In this document: piece after piece, positions 14,297-19,765 of the stretch
Layout: each line of letters begins with the position of its first letter
How positions within the stretch are numbered: position 1 is the stretch's first letter
Source of the DNA: Minisyncoccota bacterium
Lineage (GTDB): Bacteria; Patescibacteriota; Microgenomatia; UBA1400; PJMF01
NCBI GenBank assembly: GCA_003518205.1
Contig: DOZC01000052.1
Span: 1-19,765 of the forward strand
DNA: 19,765 nt
Direction: 5' to 3'
Translations under genes and position numbers: made by a program
The notes under the pieces: model-generated
Databases searched by the model: none
What the model was told of the DNA's origin: nothing
The model's input: the letters and a program-made list of their open reading frames with translations, nothing else

Positions 14297-16393
14297 TCCA
14301 ATCACCACCCTAGCATCCAAAGCCACTGCTCCCTGACCCTGACTCAAACCCAAGAGCGGATTAATGTCTAATTCAATAATTTCGGGAAAATCCATCACTA
14401 ACTGTGATAAACGACAAAGTGCTGCAACCAAGGCCTCAGTATCTACTGGGGGTTGGCCGCGCACACCTTTAAACAAAGCCGCCACTTTAAGGCTCTCAAT
14501 TAATCGGCGAGCCTCGGTTTCTGTTAGGGGAGCAAAAGCGAAGACCACATCTTTGATCACTTCCACGTAGATTCCACCCAGACCGAACATGAGTAGAGTT
14601 CCCAAACCGGAAATTTGAGTCGCACCTAAAATTAATTCTTGACCTTGGCTAGGAGCCATCTCCATCAAAATCACTCCGTTAAGTTTGGCTTCTGGTTGAT
14701 GACTCAACACAACTTGCTGCATTTCCATAAATTTCTCAGTTACGTTTTCAGCCGTAATATTCAGCATCACTCCTCCCACATCACTTTTGTGCAAAATATC
14801 GGGAGAAACAATTTTCATGGCAAATTTTCCGGAATTTCCGCGTAATAATTCGGCCGCTTGCTGGGCAGTTTCAGCGTGAGCCCGCTTCAAAAGTGGAAAA
14901 TTGTAATTGGCTAAAATTTCTAAAGCTTCAGCTTCGGGAAAATTGGTTTGACCCCGAGATTTGGCAGCGGCAAAAATTTCTTTAACTCGAGCTGAATTGA
15001 CATCAGTGAAAACCTTCACCTCGCCCTTTTGAGTTTGGCTCCAAGTATAGAAACGACCAAATATGGCCATGGCTTTGGCGGCAGATTCGGGGAAATCAGT
15101 GGTCACCACTCCAGCTTCTTTCATGAGTTTGATTCCAGGTTCAACAATTTCACTTCCCATAAAACTCACTGCGATGGGTTTGCGAGAATTATGGCGTAAA
15201 TTAATTATGGCGTGAGCTGTGCGAGTCACTTCAGTCATTGATTGAGGAGTTAGAACTACAATCAAACCATCGACATTGGGATCTCGTTCCACCAAAGTCA
15301 GAGCTTGCTCGTAGCGGTCACTCATAGCATCACCCAAAACATCGATGGGATTTTTAACACTGGCAGCAGGGGGTAAAACAGCTTTTAAAGCCTCAGTAGT
15401 TTCTGATGCAAGTTTAGCTAACTGCAAACCATTATCAATAACTTCATCGGTAGTCAGCACTCCTGGTCCGCCCGCATTGGTGATGATGGCGACTTTTTCT
15501 AATTTTCCGAGTTGGTTTTTCGAAAAGATTTTGGCAAACTCAAACAACTCACTAATACTGACTGCTCGAATGGCGCCACTCTGATTAAACAAAGCGGTGT
15601 AGGCTGCGTCACCCGCACTTAAAGAACCAGTGTGTGACGCCACCGCCGTCGCTCCCTCAGTAGTCCGACCGGCTTTAATAAACAAAACTGGTTTGGGGTT
15701 GGGACCTCGAGTAATTTTTTGAATTGCCGCAATTAATTGGTTGGCACCGGTCAACTGCTCCACATAAATAGCAATGACGGCAGTTTTGGGATCTTCAGCA
15801 AAATATTCGATTAACCTCAGTTCGTTCACATCAGCTTTATTACCAATACTCACAAATTTTGAAAAACCGATTCCTAGCTCTTTGGCATAATCCAACACTG
15901 CCGTACACAAAGCCCCACTTTGAGAAATAAAAGCAATATTTCCAGCCTTGGGCATTGTGGCCGCAAAAGAGGCATTCATCTTGATTTCGGCATTGAGCAC
16001 TCCCAAACAATTGGGGCCAATTAGAGAAACCCCCAATTGAGCACAGAGTTGAGCTAACTCGGTTTCCTGCTCCAGATTGCCAATTTCCTTATACCCCGCC
16101 GAAATTACCACTATGGCAGTGGCTCCTCGCGCAGCCGCTTCTCGCACCATTTGAAGCACTGATGTGGTGGGTACCGCAATAACTGCTAAATCAATTTGAC
16201 CTGGAATTTCACCCACCGTGGCATACACTTGACGCCCGTACAACACATCGGCTTTAGGGTTAACGGGATAAATCTCTCCTTGATAACCCTGGGTGACCAA
16301 GTTTTTAATGATGTCATTACCAACAGTTTTGATTTTACGCGAAGCCCCGATAACGGCAATGGCTTTGGGATAAAAAAGGGCAGAAAATGACAT
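14294..16393 (-). CDS. Acyl-CoA synthetase, ADP-forming (acetate-CoA ligase), fused alpha-beta
   Basis: Read from the ATG at 16393 this is a 699-residue single-chain ADP-forming acyl-CoA synthetase. The alpha half has the CoA-binding fold (FYPKAIAVIGASR), IGPNCLGVLN, ISQSGALCTAV and the phosphorylated histidine in VASHTGSLSAGDAAY (His254). The C-terminal beta half is an ATP-grasp domain with FAMKIVSPDILHKSD and GGVMLNI. These enzymes turn acetyl-CoA or another acyl-CoA, ADP and phosphate into the free acid, ATP and CoA, a substrate-level phosphorylation step typical of fermenters lacking Pta-AckA. A GTG ten codons upstream was rejected because AGGA eight bases before this ATG (plus-strand 16402-16405) lies inside that extension. 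It is divergent from malic enzyme, with back-to-back promoters. Acyl substrate preference is unknown; protein acyltransferase relatives are excluded because no GNAT domain is attached. Confidence 0.9.
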   Translation of the reverse strand: MSFSALFYPKAIAVIGASRKIKTVGNDIIKNLVTQGYQGEIYPVNPKADVLYGRQVYATVGEIPGQIDLAVIAVPTTSVLQMVREAAARGATAIVVISAGYKEIGNLEQETELAQLCAQLGVSLIGPNCLGVLNAEIKMNASFAATMPKAGNIAFISQSGALCTAVLDYAKELGIGFSKFVSIGNKADVNELRLIEYFAEDPKTAVIAIYVEQLTGANQLIAAIQKITRGPNPKPVLFIKAGRTTEGATAVASHTGSLSAGDAAYTALFNQSGAIRAVSISELFEFAKIFSKNQLGKLEKVAIITNAGGPGVLTTDEVIDNGLQLAKLASETTEALKAVLPPAASVKNPIDVLGDAMSDRYEQALTLVERDPNVDGLIVVLTPQSMTEVTRTAHAIINLRHNSRKPIAVSFMGSEIVEPGIKLMKEAGVVTTDFPESAAKAMAIFGRFYTWSQTQKGEVKVFTDVNSARVKEIFAAAKSRGQTNFPEAEALEILANYNFPLLKRAHAETAQQAAELLRGNSGKFAMKIVSPDILHKSDVGGVMLNITAENVTEKFMEMQQVVLSHQPEAKLNGVILMEMAPSQGQELILGATQISGLGTLLMFGLGGIYVEVIKDVVFAFAPLTETEARRLIESLKVAALFKGVRGQPPVDTEALVAALCRLSQLVMDFPEIIELDINPLLGLSQGQGAVALDARVVIG

Positions 16394-16421
16394 TTTTGAG
16401 TTCCTAAAATTAACTATATTC

Positions 16422-16450
16422 ACTGTAGCAAAATATTGAGATCTTGTCTC
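16422..16450 (-). promoter_or_regulatory. Promoter of the ADP-forming acyl-CoA synthetase gene
   Basis: On the minus strand GAGACA (plus-strand 16445-16450) and TACAGT (16422-16427) are 17 bases apart. The transcript would have a leader of some 20 bases containing the AGGA ribosome site. The -35 overlaps the -35 of the divergent malic enzyme promoter almost completely. Confidence 0.5.
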
Positions 16451-16472
16451 CGTGAGGGTTTTGGGCTACAAC
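16444..16472 (+). promoter_or_regulatory. Promoter of the malic enzyme gene
   Basis: TTGTCT (16444-16449) and TACAAC (16467-16472) have a 17-base spacer. The -10 ends eleven bases before the ATG at 16484, leaving a leader of only about four bases, too short for a Shine-Dalgarno. Confidence 0.6.
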
Positions 16473-16483
16473 CAAAGTCACTT

Positions 16484-17677
16484 ATGTTAGACATTTACAC
16501 TGAATCAGTAGTCATTCATCGAAAAAATATCGGCAAACTGGGAGTTACAGCTCTGACTCCAGCCAAAACTAAAGCAGATTTATCGCTACTTTATACTCCT
16601 GGAGTAGCTGAACCCTGTCGCATCATCGCTAAAGATCCCAGCCAAGCTTATGATCTAACCTGGAAGGGGCGCACTATTGCCGTTATTTCCGATGGCTCAG
16701 CTGTTTTGGGGTTGGGTAACATCGGTCCTCTGGCAGCTTTACCCGTAATGGAAGGCAAAGCTTTGCTCATGAAGGAGTTCGGCGGCATTGATGCTGTGCC
16801 CATCGTGTTGGATACTCAAGATCCAGCTAAAATTATTGAAACTGTCAAACAATTAGCGCCAACTTTTGCTGGCATCAATCTTGAGGATATTTCAGCCCCC
16901 CGTTGTTTTCAAATCGAAGAAGTCCTCCAAGATATCGGCATTCCAGTTTTTCATGATGATCAGCACGGCACCGCCATCGTGGTTTTTGCAGCCCTTCAAA
17001 ATGCCGCCAAAGTAGTCGGCAAACCATTTGAATCATTGAAAGTGGTGGTGGTCGGAGCTGGAGCAGCCGGAATGGCCATCACCAGAATGTTGCTGGGAGT
17101 CAGTTGCTTGGCTGGTAGCTGTCAAAGATTATTAAATCATCCCAGCGTCGCTGACGTTATCGCTGTAGATAGTAAAGGTGCTCTGGTTCCGGGTCGCAGT
17201 CACCAAAATATTTATAAACAAGCTATTGCAGGCTTATCAAATCGCACTCAAAAATCTGGATCTTTAGCTGAAGTTATCGTGGGGGCTGATGTGGTAGTCG
17301 GGGTTTCCGGCCCCCACAACATCACTCCAGAAATGATTCATAAAATGGCCCCTAAAGCTATGGTTTTTGCCATGGCCAATCCGGTGCCCGAAATCATGCC
17401 CAGTGAAGCACTTGAGGCTGGAGCCATGATTGTGGCCTCTGGTCGGAGTGATTTTGCTAATCAAATCAATAATGTTTTGGCTTTCCCCGGAATTTTTAGA
17501 GCAGTAGTTCATGGCAGGTTAAAAAAACTTGATTTGAACATGAAATATGCTGCCGCTCAGGCCATCGCTGACTTGGTTCCCCATCCAAATGCAGAGCTAA
17601 TAGTCCCCAGTCCTTTTGAACCAAAACTAGCTGAAAATGTGGCTCAAGCCATCCTCAAATCTCAGTCAAACTCATAA
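16484..17677 (+). CDS. NAD(P)-dependent malic enzyme
   Basis: From the ATG at 16484 the protein is 397 residues, the length of short bacterial and archaeal malic enzymes without a phosphotransacetylase tail. Landmarks in order are SLLYTPGVAEPC, the substrate/metal region EGKALLMKEFGGIDAVPI, NLEDISAPRCF, FHDDQHGTAIV with the metal-binding Asp pair, the nucleotide-binding VVVGAGAAGMAI and FAMANPVPEI. It decarboxylates malate to pyruvate with reduction of NAD or NADP in the cytoplasm; cofactor choice is not settled by the sequence. A TTG start 16 codons upstream was rejected because it would make the promoter coding. With the divergent ADP-forming synthetase it outlines a route from C4 acids through pyruvate toward acetate and ATP; the pyruvate-to-acetyl-CoA step is not encoded here. 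The last six bases overlap the convergent EpmA-like gene. Confidence 0.92.
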   Translation: MLDIYTESVVIHRKNIGKLGVTALTPAKTKADLSLLYTPGVAEPCRIIAKDPSQAYDLTWKGRTIAVISDGSAVLGLGNIGPLAALPVMEGKALLMKEFGGIDAVPIVLDTQDPAKIIETVKQLAPTFAGINLEDISAPRCFQIEEVLQDIGIPVFHDDQHGTAIVVFAALQNAAKVVGKPFESLKVVVVGAGAAGMAITRMLLGVSCLAGSCQRLLNHPSVADVIAVDSKGALVPGRSHQNIYKQAIAGLSNRTQKSGSLAEVIVGADVVVGVSGPHNITPEMIHKMAPKAMVFAMANPVPEIMPSEALEAGAMIVASGRSDFANQINNVLAFPGIFRAVVHGRLKKLDLNMKYAAAQAIADLVPHPNAELIVPSPFEPKLAENVAQAILKSQSNS

Positions 17678-18631
17678 CCAATTTGGTCTAACCATCGCTA
17701 ATTCATTAGCACCAATAAGTAACATCAAAATTCGCTCTAAACCCAAACCGATGCCTGCGTAAGGCATTGAGTGGAGTTGGCTTAGAGAATTCAAAAAACT
17801 TTCGTCCAGAGGTGACAAAATTAAACCAGCCAATTGTCTTTTTTCAGCTTCGGTTTTAAAAGCTGTTTTGACTATATCTACAGCTGTTTGTTCGCGATTG
17901 CCGTTTCCTAATTCAATTCCTTGCCAATAAACTTCGAACCGATCAGCTAAGTGCGGTTTTTGAGCCTTAATCGCTGATAAAGGTGAAATTAAAGCCGGAA
18001 ATTCAGTTAAAAAAATTGGCTCTAAGCCCAATTGTGGCTCAATTTCATTCAAAAAAACTTGATTAAATAACTGCTCCCAAGTGGTGGTCGAGCCGACGAT
18101 TAAACCCCGGGCTTGGCACCAGTTTTTCATCGCGCTATCTGTCTGAAGTTCGGTTAAATCTGTTCCAGTGATGCTCAAAAATTTTTCTGCCAAAGACACC
18201 GTTCGCCATTTTAAAGGTGATAATTGAGGAGCCAAATTTGTCATCAAAAAAGCCATTAAATCTTTGACATCTGAGATAATTTTCGTCAAATTGCCAGTTT
18301 GACGATACCACTCCAGCATGGTGAATTCTGGTTGATGCCAAGAACCAACCGCCTCCAAGTTGCGGAAGCTTTGACCCAACCCAAACACCGGCTCAATTCC
18401 AACACTTAAAGCTTGTTTCAGAGTTTTTTCCGGTGAGGTCGTCAAAAACAATTGATGATTTTTTTCAGAAGTTTGCCACTGAGTCACAAAGGGATAAATT
18501 GTAGGTTCTGATGGAACGTGAGTTTGCAAAACCGAAATTTGAACTTCGGTAAAATCTCGATCTTTGAAAAACTGCCGCACTAGTTGAAATAATTTCGCTT
18601 GAAGCAAAAATTTAGATTTTAGAGTTTGCAT
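17672..18631 (-). CDS. EpmA-like (GenX/PoxA) class II lysyl-tRNA synthetase paralogue
   Basis: The 319-residue protein is a class II synthetase catalytic core without the N-terminal anticodon-binding domain of LysRS, the EpmA layout. Visible are FFKDRDFTEV (motif 1 region), LFLTTSPEKTLK, motif 2 QSFRNLEAVGSWHQPEFTML (88-107), FEVYWQGIELGNGNREQ and motif 3 GLGLER (295-300). EpmA attaches (R)-beta-lysine or lysine to a conserved Lys of elongation factor P. Differences from E. coli EpmA include one extra residue in motif 2 and GNGNREQ where ANGFHEL stands, so the amino acid or target could differ. It follows a radical SAM gene by 20 bases; that neighbour is not the KamA-like EpmB. The EF-P gene is not in the window. 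A role in protein modification is likely, EF-P being the default target. Confidence 0.85.
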   Translation of the reverse strand: MQTLKSKFLLQAKLFQLVRQFFKDRDFTEVQISVLQTHVPSEPTIYPFVTQWQTSEKNHQLFLTTSPEKTLKQALSVGIEPVFGLGQSFRNLEAVGSWHQPEFTMLEWYRQTGNLTKIISDVKDLMAFLMTNLAPQLSPLKWRTVSLAEKFLSITGTDLTELQTDSAMKNWCQARGLIVGSTTTWEQLFNQVFLNEIEPQLGLEPIFLTEFPALISPLSAIKAQKPHLADRFEVYWQGIELGNGNREQTAVDIVKTAFKTEAEKRQLAGLILSPLDESFLNSLSQLHSMPYAGIGLGLERILMLLIGANELAMVRPNWL

Positions 18632-18651
18632 AATTAAAGTTTGATTTTAGA

Positions 18652-19563
18652 TTACTTCTGGGGCAATTTTTTTAAATAAGGTTTAATCCCACACATAAAA
18701 TCAGGCTGACTACAACCCAAACAACCTTGGAATTCATTAGTTTGAGACCAACTTTCCAATCGCTGTCGTAATTTAGCAATTAACCCAGCTGGAGACTCGG
18801 TCATCTTCCCCAGCGGCATCGTGCCTTCGCAACAACCATAAACTTGGCCATCCGAAGCCACTGCAATTTGATAACAACCTAATTCTGGCGACGGAAAAAC
18901 CCGACGAGTTTGCATCAGTTCTAGCATCTCAGATTGAGTTAAAAAATCGAATCCAGTCACCTGTCCCAAAATATTCGCCACTGGATGTGTTTCCAAATAG
19001 AGCGGTGGTTTTCGCGGGTGATAAGTGATGGGCGGCAGTACCCCTAACTCTTTTTTGAGCTCAATTTCAAACTCATCAATCAAATTTAAATTTTGGTGAT
19101 GCACAATTGAAAAAACTTCACAATGACACCCCAGCTTTATCGCATGTCGCAGAAAATTAATGGATTTTTGATAATTACCCAAACCCCGATTAGCATCATG
19201 GAGTTTTTCTATGCCATCAATTGAAACTATAAAATTGACTGAATTAGGGTGTTGAATTTTTTTTAAAACATTGATCGTGCCATTAGTGATGACTTGAATA
19301 AAAAGACTCTGTTGAGTTAAAGTATTGATGAGATCAGGAAAATTAGCTAAGGCCAAAACCTCACCGCCACAAAAAGTGATCGTCTCTAATTTTTGAACTT
19401 TTTGATACGCCGTGACAAAATCTAGAATCTGAGTTGAGGTTAAAATGGGACTGGTTTTTCGAGTGTAACAAATTTGACAGTTTAAATTACATCGCTCTAG
19501 AGGATTGATATAAATGTGTTTTAAAGCGTTGGCTAGTTGAACAGCGGCGACTTGGGCAATCAT
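18652..19563 (-). CDS. Radical SAM protein with SPASM/twitch-like C-terminal cysteines
   Basis: The 303-residue protein has the radical SAM cluster motif C25-x3-C29-x2-C32 (CNLNCQIC), the SAM-contact TFCGGEVLAL (63-72) and a TIM-barrel-like core to about 200. The C-terminus carries C230, C244, C245, C281, C284 and C291 (LGC...YGCCEG...CLGC...MCG), enough to bind an auxiliary iron-sulfur cluster as in SPASM or twitch enzymes, which often modify peptides or proteins. It is not KamA/EpmB-like: the CRYCFR motif and PLP lysine region are absent. The gene is 20 bases upstream of the EpmA-like gene and very likely co-transcribed, so the pair may act on one substrate. The actual reaction is unknown. 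Translation starts at the ATG at 19563; no strong Shine-Dalgarno is visible. Confidence 0.8.
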   Translation of the reverse strand: MIAQVAAVQLANALKHIYINPLERCNLNCQICYTRKTSPILTSTQILDFVTAYQKVQKLETITFCGGEVLALANFPDLINTLTQQSLFIQVITNGTINVLKKIQHPNSVNFIVSIDGIEKLHDANRGLGNYQKSINFLRHAIKLGCHCEVFSIVHHQNLNLIDEFEIELKKELGVLPPITYHPRKPPLYLETHPVANILGQVTGFDFLTQSEMLELMQTRRVFPSPELGCYQIAVASDGQVYGCCEGTMPLGKMTESPAGLIAKLRQRLESWSQTNEFQGCLGCSQPDFMCGIKPYLKKLPQK

Positions 19564-19576
19564 AATGAAAATAGTC

Positions 19577-19596
19577 TGATTTTTCAGGCTGAATCA
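19577..19596. repeat. Short palindrome upstream of the radical SAM gene
   Basis: TTCAG-G-CTGAA (19583-19593) is a perfect five-base inverted repeat, loosely extended by TGA at 19577-19579 and TCA at 19594-19596. It lies 14-33 bases upstream of the radical SAM start, downstream of a possible minus-strand promoter (TTGGGT, 18 bases, TATGAT). It could be an operator or a weak hairpin in the leader. Confidence 0.3.
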
Positions 19597-19624
19597 TATC
19601 ATATGCAACTTTAAAAACCCAATT

Positions 19625-19765
19625 TTATTGAATAATTCTGACTCCACCTAAATCCTCAAAATTAAAATCATGGGATTTGTGAATCGAACCAATAAAAATA
19701 TTGTTATGTTGAATGTGATATCGATTGGCGTAGTTTTTGACTACTTCAGGACCAAATAAAAGTTT
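19625..19765 (-). CDS. C-terminal end of a gene cut by the window edge
   Basis: The minus strand is open from the window end to a TAA at 19625-19627, giving the last 46 residues of a protein. Readable pieces are LFGPEVVKNYANRYHI, NNIFIGSIHKSHDF and a final LGGVRIIQ. The alternation of hydrophobic and charged residues looks like real protein rather than chance, and direction and spacing (61 bases) match the radical SAM gene downstream. I do not recognise the family. It may belong to the same transcription unit as the radical SAM and EpmA-like genes, although the gap holds a possible promoter. Confidence 0.6.
   Translation of the reverse strand, partial: KLLFGPEVVKNYANRYHIQHNNIFIGSIHKSHDFNFEDLGGVRIIQ

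Noticed and set aside
16394..16423. GTG start of the ADP-forming synthetase at 16423
   Set aside because: It lies over the probable -10 box, and the ATG at 16393 has AGGA eight bases upstream.
16436..16483. TTG start of malic enzyme at 16436
   Set aside because: The extension covers a well-formed promoter and matches nothing in the family; the ATG at 16484 is preferred.
18652..19563. Radical SAM gene as EpmB (lysine 2,3-aminomutase)
   Set aside because: No CRYCFR-type motif or PLP-binding region; C-terminal cysteine pattern is SPASM/twitch-like instead.
1..19765. CRISPR arrays, tRNA or rRNA genes, prophage or complete transposons
   Set aside because: No regularly spaced repeats, cloverleaf sequences, rRNA segments, integrases or transposases were seen.

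Overview
The window looks like a chromosomal segment of a small-genome, fermentative bacterium, most likely from the Patescibacteria (Candidate Phyla Radiation). This placement is inferred from protein style and gene set; no rRNA or other marker is present to prove it. The genes are short-spaced, stops include TAA, TAG and TGA (so not the TGA=Gly code of Gracilibacteria), and the set matches that lifestyle: ADP-forming acyl-CoA synthetase, malic enzyme, salvage transporters, a divergent WecA/TagO-like transferase and an EpmA-like synthetase. No rRNA, tRNA, CRISPR array or complete mobile element was seen. The extreme left edge carries a direct repeat that resembles the end of an insertion sequence.

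Layout. 1-4142 (+): envelope-lipid and glycan genes, namely a GT-C glycosyltransferase, a small three-helix membrane protein, a polyprenyl-phosphate sugar-1-phosphate transferase-like protein and a UbiA-family prenyltransferase resembling decaprenyl-phosphate phosphoribosyltransferase. 4153-6006 (-): an EamA transporter fused to a riboflavin kinase domain, followed with an ATGA overlap by a frameshifted maf gene. 6161-7045 (+): galU. 7020-10725 (-): a five-gene unit reading csoR-family repressor, thioredoxin, thioredoxin reductase, glutamate dehydrogenase, GNAT acetyltransferase. Its promoter has a G/C-tract palindrome in the spacer. 10825-12651 (-): dnaG. 12754-13610 (+): MazG-like and Nudix hydrolases (nucleotide-pool cleaning). 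13616-14281 (-): queuosine-precursor transporter. 14294-16393 (-) and 16484-17677 (+): divergent ADP-forming acyl-CoA synthetase and malic enzyme (acetate/ATP and pyruvate metabolism). 17672-19563 (-): EpmA-like lysyl-transferase and a radical SAM protein, preceded by the C-terminus of a gene cut by the window edge.

Three points stand out. (1) The EamA-riboflavin kinase fusion could couple riboflavin uptake to phosphorylation in one polypeptide. (2) The repressor at the head of the thioredoxin operon lacks the copper-binding His but keeps both Cys, as in the persulfide-sensing branch, and its operator-like palindrome overlaps the promoter. (3) Almost every first gene of a transcription unit has a sigma70-type -10 box ending 6-11 bases before its start codon and no Shine-Dalgarno, while several internal genes have one. 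This points to leaderless mRNAs for operon heads. No intergenic stretch exceeds 300 bases; the longest, 6007-6160, holds divergent promoters.
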